From: Salegentibacter maritimus
Lineage (GTDB): Bacteria; Bacteroidota; Bacteroidia; Flavobacteriales; Flavobacteriaceae
Reading direction: 5' to 3'
NCBI RefSeq assembly: GCF_016236915.1
Contig: NZ_JAEHOK010000002.1
Span: forward strand, 186,001-250,000
DNA length: 64,000 nt
Positions 1 through 10,800 of the stretch are shown here, in pieces. The first letter of the stretch is position 1. Every line of letters starts with the position of its first letter. The translations under genes were made by a program, and so were the position numbers. Below the pieces are notes generated by a model. The model was not told where the DNA came from and made no database searches. It saw only the letters and a list, made by a program, of their open reading frames with translations.

Positions 1-1110
1 GTTGCCGTTAACCGAATTAACATTTCCTATTTCCATCACGCCATAGAAGTCCTGGGTTTCTATGTTGCCATCTTCGTCTTCAATCTCTCTGGTATCCTTG
101 TATATAAATAGATCTCCGTCTACCAGACTTGTTGCAGAGGTGATCTCATTGCCATTTTCAAAAGCGGCTCTAGCCGAAAGCACATCAGCATCTTCCAGGT
201 CGAAATCGTTATCAGCTTTCACAAAGCTAACTTCAGAGTCACTAATTACTTCAAAACCGGTTGGCTCCATAAATTTAATATCAGCATTTTCAGTACCATC
301 GGCAGAGATAACACCCGTTTGAAGGTTTAGCTGATTCATATTAAGATCTTTAGAGAGCGTTACAGAATTTGAATTCTGGAAATCTTTTGTAGTAATAGCA
401 ACGTGAGAAGAAACTACATCTGTGAGGTCGCCACTCGTAGCTGTAAATCTGTAGTAAAGCGTATCATTAACACCAAGACCTAGATCTTCGTAATTAGTTT
501 CGCTTAATTCTACAGTCCCTTCATCTGTCGAAAGGTCCATGTCGCTATCTGCATAGGTGCCATCATTATTTTTTTTAAATTCTAATGTTACCTCATCAAT
601 TCCTGCTGAAAATGTAGAAACTTCATATGTTAACTCTACTGATGAAAGTGAGTCCATAGTAGTTACTGAAGGATTGTCTTCTCCTAGAGATATAGCTTTG
701 TTTACCTCTATAGTAAAAGGATCGTTTGTCATATTGCCGTTGGAATACATACTTTGTATTGTAATGGGATATTCGCCAGTTTCCTGAATAGTCCCATCTT
801 CATCGGTGAAAGTGAAATCTCCCAAAATAGATGAGTTGAAGGTTGCCGTTTCGCCTGAAACTGTCGCTGACCCAATAACAGAACCATCCTGAAGAATCTC
901 TACGCTTTCTACACTTACGCCTTCGGCGGTGAATAGCTTTATGTTAAGATCTGCATTTCTATCTAAACGAGAAATGGAGTTATCACTTAAAGTGGCATAT
1001 CCTCCTAAATCTACCAGTTCATTGTCAAAAGCTTCGTCATCTGTATCGCAAGAAGCAAAGCCAAAAGCAATAATTAAGCTAAGACTTATAGGTTTTAAAT
1101 ATTTTTTCAT
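1..1110 (-). CDS. surface lipoprotein downstream of SusC/SusD (3' end outside window)
   Basis: The reading frame starts at ATG 1110 and stays open to base 1, so at least 370 residues are present and the C-terminus is missing. Residues 1-20 form a lipoprotein signal ending FASC, with the lipidated Cys at 21. The next residues, DTDDE, are acidic and resemble the flavobacterial export signal for surface lipoproteins. The remainder is rich in D, S, T and V, like beta-sandwich or Ig-like modules, but I recognise no specific family. It follows the SusD gene by 38 bases on the same strand and is probably the third gene of that operon, an accessory surface binding protein. The substrate is unknown. 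Confidence 0.8.
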   Translation of the reverse strand, partial: MKKYLKPISLSLIIAFGFASCDTDDEAFDNELVDLGGYATLSDNSISRLDRNADLNIKLFTAEGVSVESVEILQDGSVIGSATVSGETATFNSSILGDFTFTDEDGTIQETGEYPITIQSMYSNGNMTNDPFTIEVNKAISLGEDNPSVTTMDSLSSVELTYEVSTFSAGIDEVTLEFKKNNDGTYADSDMDLSTDEGTVELSETNYEDLGLGVNDTLYYRFTATSGDLTDVVSSHVAITTKDFQNSNSVTLSKDLNMNQLNLQTGVISADGTENADIKFMEPTGFEVISDSEVSFVKADNDFDLEDADVLSARAAFENGNEITSATSLVDGDLFIYKDTREIEDEDGNIETQDFYGVMEIGNVNSVNGN

Positions 1111-1148
1111 TATCAATATTTTATAATTTTATTTATAATCTTTTACAA

Positions 1149-2570
1149 CTAATCTACATCCCAGAAAATAGGAGTTTGAGCAGTGTCACCTCCAATTGCT
1201 TCGGCAGCAGCCTCATAATTGTTTTCATTTAAGTTGGTCTCATCTACAGGATAAGTGTATCTTAAAGGTACCGGTGTTTCAAATTCAACAGGAATGTTTA
1301 GTTGTGGAGCATCATATTTTCTCCATAAAGACCATCCTTGGAAAGGATTATCGAACATAGCAATCCAGTATTGTGTGGCGAACTGAGCTACAGAGCCGTC
1401 ATAGGCTACGGCAGGCTGAGCAAGATACGATGCGATTGCAGCTTCATCGGTTAATCCCCAGTAATTCATAGAGGCCGTAATTGCAGCGTTATAGTGAGTT
1501 TCAGTATCACCAGGTATGTTATAGCTAAGTTCGGCAGCTTTAGACTGGTTAAAACGAACTTCAGCATAGTCTAATAAGATACCTTCGCGAGTTGGCTGTA
1601 AGAAAGGATCACCAATGTGAGTATAATCACCATAGTTGTTACTAGCTCCGTAGATACCCCCAATATAACCTTCTTTATTTTCGTCGAAATAAACCATTCT
1701 TCTTGGGTCATTAAGGTCGTTCATATAATCTATGATGGTGTTAGAAGCAAGAAAGTCAGATCTTCCACTAAGTACAAGGTCTTCCCATAGTGGGTTGCCG
1801 TAAGGGTCGTTACCCTGGTATTGTACGGTGGCGTTATCTTCATTAGAGGTAAATACTCCATCGGCAACAGCAGATTCTACTGTAGATTGAGAAAGAGTAG
1901 GATTGGCATCAGAAATTCTCATTCCTAATCTCAATTTCAATGAATTGGCAAACATAGACCATTTGTTCATATCTCCACCATAAATCACATCGGCAGAAGT
2001 GTATCCCTGTCCTGCAGATAGCATAGAGCCAACGTTGTTTAATCTAGTGATTAAATCTTCATAAATCATCATATCATCATCGTAGGCAGGAAGTGGAAAT
2101 TCATCAGCTTTTCCTGCTTGAGAGTAAGGAATGTCTCCAAAACTATCTACAAGTACATGCCAGGCGTAAACTTCAATTACTTCTAACTGTCCCATACGCG
2201 CATCTTTTTCAGCTTGTTCAAGTTCAGTGTTTTCTGCTACAATACTTTTAGCATCTTGAAGATCAAGAATTACATCCCTATAGATTTCAGACCAAACATT
2301 ATCTGGATTTTGTCTTGAAGTAAAATTATAGTTTGGTTCATCTAAATAAGTAGTAGTCGTAAAATACTGCGCTAAAAATCTGTACAGTCCGTCATTTACG
2401 TTAGGAGATGCCATATTATCTGATAGACTTACCGTGGCTGCGGTAAATAAAAAGTCAGAAGCAACCTCCGTAGGATTTTTGGGATCTCTATTAAGATCCT
2501 CATATTGCTCGTCACTTTGGCAAGACCATAGTGTAACGAGTGCCGTTAGAGCTACAATATATTTCTTCAT
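1149..2570 (-). CDS. SusD/RagB-like nutrient-binding outer-membrane lipoprotein (SusD-like_2 type)
   Basis: The 473-residue protein begins with a lipoprotein signal (LWSC, lipid-modified Cys near residue 17) followed by an acidic stretch. Its tetratricopeptide-like N-terminal half (VWSEIYRDVILDLQDAKSIV and the Y-A-W-H region) and its overall pattern fit the SusD-like_2 branch more than classical SusD. SusD proteins form the extracellular lid on the partner SusC barrel and capture oligosaccharides or peptides. The gene lies 10 bases downstream of its SusC partner and is surely cotranscribed with it. No glycoside hydrolase, peptidase or regulator is visible beside it, so the substrate cannot be named. 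Confidence 0.93.
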   Translation of the reverse strand: MKKYIVALTALVTLWSCQSDEQYEDLNRDPKNPTEVASDFLFTAATVSLSDNMASPNVNDGLYRFLAQYFTTTTYLDEPNYNFTSRQNPDNVWSEIYRDVILDLQDAKSIVAENTELEQAEKDARMGQLEVIEVYAWHVLVDSFGDIPYSQAGKADEFPLPAYDDDMMIYEDLITRLNNVGSMLSAGQGYTSADVIYGGDMNKWSMFANSLKLRLGMRISDANPTLSQSTVESAVADGVFTSNEDNATVQYQGNDPYGNPLWEDLVLSGRSDFLASNTIIDYMNDLNDPRRMVYFDENKEGYIGGIYGASNNYGDYTHIGDPFLQPTREGILLDYAEVRFNQSKAAELSYNIPGDTETHYNAAITASMNYWGLTDEAAIASYLAQPAVAYDGSVAQFATQYWIAMFDNPFQGWSLWRKYDAPQLNIPVEFETPVPLRYTYPVDETNLNENNYEAAAEAIGGDTAQTPIFWDVD

Positions 2571-2580
2571 AATTTTTTAA

Positions 2581-5500
2581 TTAAAAGTTAAATTTAAGAC
2601 TAGCACCAATTTCTCTTACTGCGGGATAGGCACCAGACTGGTATCCCTGAACGTTTCCTGAACTAAGCCCTGCTTCTGGATCAGAATAAGGCATGTTCTT
2701 GTGAATTATCCAAAGATTTCGACCAATTATAGAAAGAGATGCATTGGTAAATGGAGTTGCATCTATAATGTTGGAACCAAAATTATAGGTTAAGCTAGCT
2801 TCTCTAAGTTTTACAAACGAAGCATCATATACGTGACCTTCATTGGCATCCCTACCATATCCATAAGGATTACCAAAGTAATCTGTTCTTGCTCTAGTGG
2901 TATTTGGAGAAGTGTTGGTTACTTCATAAGTGCCATCATCGTTGTAAGATACATCACCCTGAACTCCGTCAAGAATTACACCACCACCATTTGCAATGGT
3001 ATTTCTCATTGGGTTTCCAAGGTCGTTAGTCCCAACACTACTTGCGTAAATTCCAGTCGCGCGTCCATACCAGGTATCTAGGGAGAAAACATCTCCGCCT
3101 TTTTGTACATCTACTAGAAAGCTTAAGGTAAGATTTTTGTACGAAATAGAGTTAGATACACCACCTGTCCAATCTGGCTGAATATTACCAATAATATAAT
3201 TCGCGTTTGGTGTTCTTTCGTAATAACCAGCATCTGTAATTACACGGTTTCCGTTATCATCGTACACATAAGCAGTACCTCTAATCGCACCGTAAGGCTG
3301 CCCTGGGGCTGCGTTTATTGAAACCCCACCTTGAAGGCTTACAGGGTTTAATTGAAGGTTGTCAATTCCATCGGTTAATTCAAGAACTTCACTTCTATTT
3401 TTAGCCCAATTAATATTCATAGTCCAGTTGAAATCTTCTGTTCTAATTGGGTTAAGGGTTACAGAAGCTTCAATACCTTTATTTTCAATAGTTCCGGCAT
3501 TCAGTAATTTTGTTTGAAATCCTGTTGCTGTTGAAACTGGTACTGGGGTAATTTGATTCTCGGTTTGAGAATTATAGTAAGACACATCAAAACCTACTCT
3601 TCTATCAAAGAAGTTTGCCTCCAGACCTATTTCATAAGACTTCATACGTTCTGGATCTAGAGCCAGGTTAGCTAATTGTGAATTGTTGCTAGCCCATCCT
3701 GCAGATCCAAATGGGGCAGAGATTTCGTAAGTGTTAAAAACTCTATAAGGGTCAGTGTCATTACCTACTTCTGCATAGTTGGCTCTAAGTTTAGCGAAAC
3801 TTAACCAGTTGGCATCTATAACATTGGAAAGGATAACACTGGTGGAAATAGAAGGATAATAGAAAGTGTTGTTTTCTTTTGGAAGCGTAGAAGAACGGTC
3901 TCTTCTAATAGTACCTTCTAAAAAATAGGTGTCTAAATATCCCAGTCCGGCTCTTGCGTATATACCGTCTAACATTCTGTCGCTTTCATATTCTTCCGGC
4001 GGATTCATAGGAGAAGCTGAATTGCTCAAAGCATAAAATCCAGGTGCATTTAAGCCACCATTGGTTTCAGCAAGTATGTAGTTGCTTTCGTTTCTACGTA
4101 AGTTAAAACCTATGTTACCATCCAGGTTAAGATCTTCGGTAACATCTTTGTTAAAATTAAGAATAAGATCGTAGTTGTATTCGGCCGCTCTATTGTTAAA
4201 TCGCGAATAAGATGCGATATCTGCACTTCCAACATTTATTCTTTCTTCCTGTAATTCATCAAAAGTATCAAAAGAGAATCTTCCTAATACGCTAAAAACA
4301 TCGCTTATCTCGTAGTTAAGGTTGATGTTACCAAAATATCTGTTACGAGTATCTGTTTGATAGTTTTCGTAAAGTGTCCAGTATGGGTTGTCAGAGTAGA
4401 TAGGAGAAAGATTATCTGGCCCGTTCGGATTCCACGTAATGTTTTCCCTTGTTGCAAAATATGCATCTCTTTGGTCGTAAAGATCTACATTAGTTTGCCA
4501 CCATTGTCTAAATTGTTGCATTAGGTTACCCGAGCTATACCCGGTGCCATATCGGCCTTTACCGTCTGTTTTAGTATAGGAAATATTAGCTTGTGCAGAA
4601 AATTTATCTGTAAATTCATGCTGGCCGCTAAACTTTAAAGTATTTCTTTTAATACGGCTATTAGGTAAGTTACCCTGTTGATTAAAGTTTGTGGCACTTA
4701 ATCGGAATGAACTTTTATCTGTTCCTCCGTCTAGAGCTATAGAGTTAATTGCGGTATAACCGGTTTCCCATATGTCATTTGGAGTATGTTCTCCAGCCTC
4801 CCAAGGGGTAGCTTGCTGGTAGAAATCATAGTCGGTTCCTTCCAATTGTGGATATATCGAATTCCACTGGTATACTGGTCGTCCATCAAACCTTCCTCCA
4901 AAAGAGGCATCCTCTGTAAATGGAGTTGTTAGGTCTGGGTTCCCATCACCATCAATATCAGAAAGGTTAAAATATCCGTCCTCAGATTGATAGTATGCCC
5001 CGTATCCAGCACCATATTGATCCTGATATTCCGGAAGCGTGTTATCATTTACGTGAGTAGTCATAAGTGTTGAGCTCACAGAAACTCCAATGCCCTTCCC
5101 TTTTCTACCTTTTTTGGTTTCAATGATTACCGCTCCATTTGCCGCTCTGGCACCATATAATGCAGTTGCAGCCGCACCTTTTAAAATGTTTATAGAAGCA
5201 ATATCATTTGGGTTGATGTCTGAAGCAGCGTTACCGTAATCATAACCACCTCTACCAGAATCCTGTCCAGAGCGGTTATTGTTGGCGTTACTTACTGGAG
5301 TACCATCAATTACGAATAAAGCCTGGTTGTTTCCTGTTAAAGAGGAGTTACCACGAATTACTACATTGGAAGATCCTCCTAAAGTACCAGTAGATGATAC
5401 TTTAAGACCTGCAACTTTACCAGAAAGAGAGTTTACGAAGTTCTGGGTTGGTACATCAGAAACTTCGCTGCCATCTACTTCCTGAGTAGCATAACCAAGA

Positions 5501-5853
5501 GATTTTTTCTCTCTTTCAATACCAAGTGCAGTTACTACAACCTCATCTAATTGTGAAGAATCTGTAGTTAATGTCACGTCTATTGTGTCATTATTTCCTA
5601 CAGTGTATTCTGATGTTTGCATTCCAATGAAGGAGTAAACTAAAACATCACCTTGTGAAGCGGTTATGGAATAATTTCCGTCAAAATCTGTTTGGGTACC
5701 TGTGTTGGTGCCCTTAATCAAAACGGTTACGCCCGGAAGGGGTAACCCATCTTCATCGACTACCGTACCGGTAATCGTTCGTTCTTGTGCAAAAGTAATT
5801 TGCACAACTAACACTAATAATAGTGTTAGAATACTACTAAACTTTGTTTTCAT
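2581..5853 (-). CDS. SusC/RagA-type TonB-dependent outer-membrane transporter
   Basis: The 1090-residue protein has a signal peptide (residues 1-22, ending ITFAQ) and a CarboxypepD_reg-like domain (about 23-110, with the GTVVDEDGLPLPGVTV and GTQTDFDGNY motifs). A TonB plug with the SusC signature (NILKGAAATALYGARAANGA) comes next, then a long beta-barrel ending in ASLKFNF, a typical barrel C-terminus. It imports a ligand captured by the partner SusD using TonB and the proton motive force. It is the first gene of a SusC-SusD-lipoprotein unit. A promoter-like TTTG-N20-CACATTTG is visible upstream at 5882-5913. The substrate is not deducible from the sequence. Confidence 0.95.
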   Translation of the reverse strand: MKTKFSSILTLLLVLVVQITFAQERTITGTVVDEDGLPLPGVTVLIKGTNTGTQTDFDGNYSITASQGDVLVYSFIGMQTSEYTVGNNDTIDVTLTTDSSQLDEVVVTALGIEREKKSLGYATQEVDGSEVSDVPTQNFVNSLSGKVAGLKVSSTGTLGGSSNVVIRGNSSLTGNNQALFVIDGTPVSNANNNRSGQDSGRGGYDYGNAASDINPNDIASINILKGAAATALYGARAANGAVIIETKKGRKGKGIGVSVSSTLMTTHVNDNTLPEYQDQYGAGYGAYYQSEDGYFNLSDIDGDGNPDLTTPFTEDASFGGRFDGRPVYQWNSIYPQLEGTDYDFYQQATPWEAGEHTPNDIWETGYTAINSIALDGGTDKSSFRLSATNFNQQGNLPNSRIKRNTLKFSGQHEFTDKFSAQANISYTKTDGKGRYGTGYSSGNLMQQFRQWWQTNVDLYDQRDAYFATRENITWNPNGPDNLSPIYSDNPYWTLYENYQTDTRNRYFGNINLNYEISDVFSVLGRFSFDTFDELQEERINVGSADIASYSRFNNRAAEYNYDLILNFNKDVTEDLNLDGNIGFNLRRNESNYILAETNGGLNAPGFYALSNSASPMNPPEEYESDRMLDGIYARAGLGYLDTYFLEGTIRRDRSSTLPKENNTFYYPSISTSVILSNVIDANWLSFAKLRANYAEVGNDTDPYRVFNTYEISAPFGSAGWASNNSQLANLALDPERMKSYEIGLEANFFDRRVGFDVSYYNSQTENQITPVPVSTATGFQTKLLNAGTIENKGIEASVTLNPIRTEDFNWTMNINWAKNRSEVLELTDGIDNLQLNPVSLQGGVSINAAPGQPYGAIRGTAYVYDDNGNRVITDAGYYERTPNANYIIGNIQPDWTGGVSNSISYKNLTLSFLVDVQKGGDVFSLDTWYGRATGIYASSVGTNDLGNPMRNTIANGGGVILDGVQGDVSYNDDGTYEVTNTSPNTTRARTDYFGNPYGYGRDANEGHVYDASFVKLREASLTYNFGSNIIDATPFTNASLSIIGRNLWIIHKNMPYSDPEAGLSSGNVQGYQSGAYPAVREIGASLKFNF

Positions 5854-5881
5854 TGTAAAATTTGTTTGAATTAGCCAATGC

Positions 5882-5913
5882 CAAATGTGCTAATAAATGG
5901 TTAATAAAACAAA
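5882..5913 (-). promoter_or_regulatory. predicted Bacteroidota-type promoter of the left susC-like gene
   Basis: Read on the minus strand, TTTG (5913-5910) is followed after 20 bases by CACATTTG (5889-5882). This matches the -33 TTTG and -7 TAnnTTTG consensus except for the first base of the -7 element. It lies about 29 bases upstream of the SusC ATG. It is a motif match only; no start site has been measured. Confidence 0.5.
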
Positions 5914-6122
5914 CTTTTACTTTTAAATATCCGCAGTAATTTTAAGGAAATGTTAATATTTATGCATAGAAAGTTTGGTTTCAGGGGTTCAGCTTTGCGG
6001 GTTAAAATGTTAAAAGGGTGTTTAGTTGAAATATTTATTTTTGAATATGTTGAAGAGGAAATAACAAAATTTTAGTTAAAAAATTAGTCTTCTTGAAAAA
6101 AATAGAAAATCATTAGAAATAA

Positions 6123-6155
6123 AAAAGTCCCCAGGTTTTGAAGCCGGGGACTTTT
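6123..6155 (-). terminator. intrinsic terminator of the right SusC/SusD unit
   Basis: A perfect 10-bp stem (6123-6132 with 6146-6155, AAAAGTCCCC / GGGGACTTTT) encloses a 13-base loop. The minus-strand reading ends in a T run. It lies 22 bases beyond the stop codon of the SusD gene at 6178 and cleanly separates the two uptake operons. Confidence 0.88.
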
Positions 6156-6177
6156 GAGAAATAAAAATGATTAAAAA

Positions 6178-7827
6178 TTAATTTTGATCAGATGTAGATA
6201 GATTTGGATTAGCATTAATTTCTGCCAGTGGAATTTTAAAGATCCAGTCGTCGTTTAAAGAAGGTTTCTCTACCTGGTAAGCATTCTGGTAAAGAACTTC
6301 AGAAGCTCCGGAACCTCCGTCTGCGGCGTGGTCAATACCTTCATCCCATCTAATATGATTAGTATATCCAAAACCTTCACCCCACATTTCCAGGCGCCAC
6401 TGAAATTTTAGATGTTCAAAGAAATCATCTTCAGTAGTGAAGTCATCGGCATTCCAGGCACTGTCCCTTGCCTCGGCCAATGGTCGTAATGCTTCCTTGG
6501 CTCCATCCAGGTCATCCATCATTAACTTAGCTTCTGCTTCAATTAGGTACATTTCTGAAGAACGCATGTAAATAATATCATCTGGATCTATGGTGCCGGG
6601 ATTAGCTTGTTTTAGTTTAAAGTGCATGTATGGGTGGGTATTATGTCCTGAAACCAGTCCGTACTCACTTTTAATTTCAGCTATGGCAGCATCAAACTCA
6701 TCTTCGGTCGTGTAAAGCGGATTGGTGTTATTTGCCCAACCGCCATTACCGTTGGCTGCAGAAGTATTTGAGTTAGGGGCATCTGGTAAAAACACATCGC
6801 CTCTGTAGTCTGTGTCTGGAATAGCATCAACCAATCTTCGATCTGCAATTTTAGGATTGTTTCTAATTTGGCTACCGTTAAAGGTGTTGCTCGCTAAATA
6901 GAAATAAGATCTAAAGAAAGTGGTTTCGGCCTGAATAACATGACTTCCCCAAATAACTTCAGAAAGATCGTTGGTGTAAAAACCAGCTTTCCAATCGCTT
7001 TCGTTTAATAATGGGTAGCCTTCTCTGGCTTTTACAGCGGCATCGGCGGCAGTTTGCCAATCTCCTTTAGATAATGCCCACCGTGCTTTAAGGCCGTAGG
7101 CCACATTGATGTTTAATTGAGATTTGGCCTCAGCACCCCCCGAAGGTCTCGGTGCACCATTTTCAAAAGCGGTAATTGCGTCATTAAGATCTAAACCAAT
7201 TTGAGTGTAAATTTCCTCCACAGTGGATCTTGGTTGGCTTGTAAAAGGTGATTCTGAAGAAAACAATAATGGTACACCTGGGTCTGTGGCCGGGTCACCA
7301 ATTAAGTATCCTCTTCCAAAATGCTGCACCAATGATAAATAAGCGTAGGCTCTATAGGTATAAGCTTGCCCAAGAATGGAATTTAATTCAGGAGTTTCTG
7401 TTAATTCGCCACTGGTAATTCCATTGATCAATAAATTTGCATGTAAAATTATGTTGTAACGGTGGTACCACAGTAATTCCACCGTGAGTGAGGTGGGTTG
7501 TGTGTGTTCGTTCCATTGCATAGCGGATCGCCATGACAGGTTGTTGGCATTTGCCGAATGGATTAAACCACCGGTTATATTATCCCCTAACGGAACCCAA
7601 TAATGATTGTTGGCTCTGGCGCTATTACCTCCGGGGAAAACGGTCTGTGATTGAGAGTATAGGCCGCGGTGTACTCCATTTAAGACTAATTGCATGTTCT
7701 CCTGGCTCGCTAGGGCATCTGATGCCGAAATAGCGTCAGTTGGTGTTCTGTCGAGGAATTCCTCTTCGCAAGATGTTATTGATATTGCAAGGAACATCAA
7801 TAGGATGTATTTTATTTTATTACACAT
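6178..7827 (-). CDS. SusD/RagB family nutrient-binding outer-membrane lipoprotein
   Basis: The 549-residue protein has a lipoprotein signal with lipobox ITSC (Cys 20), then the classical SusD start EEEFLDRTPTDAISASDA. The TPR-like core includes ILGQAYTYRAYAYLSLVQHFG, and the C-terminal part has the usual MRSSEMYLIEAEAKLM and WRLEMWGEG segments. It should bind the ligand at the cell surface and close over its SusC partner, whose gene ends 18 bases upstream. A strong terminator follows, so this is a two-gene operon. No enzyme genes flank it, so the ligand stays unknown. Confidence 0.95.
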   Translation of the reverse strand: MCNKIKYILLMFLAISITSCEEEFLDRTPTDAISASDALASQENMQLVLNGVHRGLYSQSQTVFPGGNSARANNHYWVPLGDNITGGLIHSANANNLSWRSAMQWNEHTQPTSLTVELLWYHRYNIILHANLLINGITSGELTETPELNSILGQAYTYRAYAYLSLVQHFGRGYLIGDPATDPGVPLLFSSESPFTSQPRSTVEEIYTQIGLDLNDAITAFENGAPRPSGGAEAKSQLNINVAYGLKARWALSKGDWQTAADAAVKAREGYPLLNESDWKAGFYTNDLSEVIWGSHVIQAETTFFRSYFYLASNTFNGSQIRNNPKIADRRLVDAIPDTDYRGDVFLPDAPNSNTSAANGNGGWANNTNPLYTTEDEFDAAIAEIKSEYGLVSGHNTHPYMHFKLKQANPGTIDPDDIIYMRSSEMYLIEAEAKLMMDDLDGAKEALRPLAEARDSAWNADDFTTEDDFFEHLKFQWRLEMWGEGFGYTNHIRWDEGIDHAADGGSGASEVLYQNAYQVEKPSLNDDWIFKIPLAEINANPNLSTSDQN

Positions 7828-7845
7828 ACTCGTATTTTTTAATTA

Positions 7846-10800
7846 TTAAAAGGATAGATTTAAACCTAGGGATACAATTCTTGGTGGGGAAAAGTCATCT
7901 CCCGGAGGAGTACCGGCTAAATTGTATTGAGGGTCTAAGCCTGCTCTTTCGCTACTTAAAAATAGGTTCTCACCAGTAATGGATACCCTTAAATTATCCA
8001 GTCCTAAGGCATCGGTAGCGTTTGCATTAAAACTGTATCCAAGATTAACGTTCTTTAGAGCCCAAAACGAAGCGTCGGTTAAGAACCTATCTGATTGCGT
8101 TCTCACTAAATCAGGATTCCCGTTTTCTAATCTGGGGACATCTGTGATGTCTCCCGGTTGTTTCCAGGCATTTAAAATATCCGGATGCAGGGATCTCCCA
8201 TAACTGCCGCTATGCATTAAACTTGAATATGCGTTATCTAGTACGCTTCCGCCAATGCCGTAGGTAATTAGAAAGTCAAGGTTGAAACCTTTGTAGCTAA
8301 AGCTATTAGCTATAGAGCCAAGTAGGTCTGGAATAGATGAATCTCCGGTGTAGGCTTGCTGGGTATCCTGCCAGTTGCTTGTAGTTTCAATGTTTCCTTG
8401 TGCGTCCAGTACAGGAACGCTTTCGCCGTCTGCATTATCTTCGTATAAATAGAATAATTGATCTCCTGTTTCAGGATCCACCCCGGCTGTTCTTAATAGG
8501 AAAAAGTCAAACCTTGAGCGTCCTTCAGCCCATCTTTTGCTATCGTTTATAAAGGGGTCTGGTAGAGACGTAATTTCGTTTTTAAAGGTTGATGCTTGTA
8601 AAGTAAGATCCCAGTCAAAACCATTTCTGTTTAATAAATTTCCTGTTAAAGCTAGTTCCCAGCCTGAATTATACATGTCGCCAAGATTTACAGGGAATTC
8701 GTTGAGACCATTACTAAGGGCAATTGGTAAATTGTAAAGTAGGTCGGTTGAATTTTTTTTGTAGTATTCTACAGATCCTTCCAGGAAGTTATTGAATAAA
8801 GCAAATTCTAATGCCACATCATAGGTTTCAATGGTTTCCCATAGTAACCTGGTGTTTCCTATGTCTGTGAAAAGAATTGCGGGATCTGCCGCATTTGAGG
8901 TAATTGTAAACCTTGCTTGGGATAAGTATTCGTCCAATAAATCATCATTTCCTACCTCTCCATAAGAGCCGCGAATTTTTAATTTATCTATAAAAGGTAC
9001 ATTGCTCATAAAATTTTCCTGGTCAATACGCCATGAAGCACCAACTGAGTAGAATGTTCCCCAGCGGTTGTCGGATTGATATACCGACGATCCATCACGT
9101 CTTATAGAGCCGCTCAAATAGTACTTGTCATTAAAATTGTAATTAGTTCTTAAGAAGTAACCTTCAATGGCTTTATCGAAAGTGGCTCCATCAAGATCTA
9201 CAATATTAGAAAAATTGGCAAATTCATAAATGCCATTGGCAGCCTGTATGGTTTTAAGTCCATCAATATTTGACTCACTTCTTTCAAAGCTTTCATGACC
9301 TGCAGTGATGTCCAGGTTATGATTGCCAAAACTATTGTTATAAGTTAGGATTTGGTTGAAGTTTTCAACATCGCGCCTTACCCTTTCTTCGCTTAATCTT
9401 CCATCGGGTTGAGCATCACCAATAATCGCATTTTCATATTCTCGTTCCCATAATTCATTAATGTCACGGCCGTAGTTTAATCTGATATTAAGGCCGTCCA
9501 GAATTTCGTATTCTCCAAATAACCTAATTCCGTAGGTGTTGTCTTTATCTCTTTCGTTGTTTAAAACCAATTCCTGGATAGCATGTCTTCCCTGATTGAT
9601 AGGTCTAGAACCGATATTAAACTCAGGATACCCTTCTCCATTATCGAAAACAGGCTGTCCAAAATCATTGGTAACAATGTTTCCTTCTAAATCGTTAACA
9701 TAAACTGGATATATAGATCCAACGCCAAGAGCGAAACCAAATGGATTAACAATACTTCCTGTTCCGGCAGAACTAGGTCCCCTTGCTTCTGAAATGGCTA
9801 TATTGGCATTACCTCCAACTTTAAGTTTATCGTTAATATCAAACTCTGCGTTAAGTCGCGCTGTTAGCCTGTCAAATCCAGAAGTGATAACGTAGCTTTC
9901 TTCATCTAAGTAAGAAGCAGAAAAATATACAGTGTGGTCGTCGCCACCTGCCGATACATTTAGGTTGTAATTTGTTCTTATTCCGGTTTGTTGTAATTCC
10001 TCAAACCAATCCAGGCTTTTGTAAATAACCTCTGCATTGGGATTTAATTGTCCATTTGTTCCTACTATTTCATCGTTTGGAACATTAAACGGGTTGTAGC
10101 CTAATTGATTATAAATGTTAGCACTCGCAAATGCAGGATCTCCATCTCCAGCACTTGAGTTTTTAAGTGCTTCCCACATAACTTCATAATATTCACCCGG
10201 CGATATTTGGTCGTATAATTCAATACCGTTGGTGACCATACCGGTTTGAGCGGAAACATTTATTTTGGTTGCTCCGGCTGTTCCTTTTTTGGTGGTGATT
10301 ATTACAACACCATTAGCAGCTCTTGAGCCATACAGGGATGTGGAAGCTGCATCTTTAAGAACTGTGAACGATTGTATGTCTTCCTGGTTAATCGCATTAA
10401 GATTACCTTCAAATTGAACCCCGTCTACAATGTACAGTGGGTCTGTATCTCCGTTTAAAGTTCCAACCCCTCTAATCACTATTCCGGGAGATTCTCCAGG
10501 GCCAGATGGAGATGTAAATTGTACTCCGGTAGCTTTACCTTCTATTGCCGCAATAGGAGAGGTTACGTTTCGTTGCTCCAATTCGGCTGATCCAATTACA
10601 TTTGCTGAGCCGGTAAAAGCGGCTTCACTTGAAGTACCGTACGCGACAACTACCACTTCATCTAAGGAGGCTGAATCGCTTCCCAGTGTTACGTCAATGA
10701 TATTTGGGGAGCCAACGGTGATTTCTTTAGACTCCAATCCTAGAAAAGAAAAAACTAGCACATCTCCTTGTTCTGCTTGAATGGAGTACTTTCCGTCAAA

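Larger units (their letters stand above)
5854..6177. other. intergenic region between two SusC/SusD units
   Basis: This 324-base, very AT-rich gap holds the promoter region of the left SusC gene (5882-5913, minus strand) and the terminator of the right SusC/SusD unit (6123-6155, minus strand). I see no gene, small RNA or binding-site array in the remaining 5914-6122. Confidence 0.7.
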
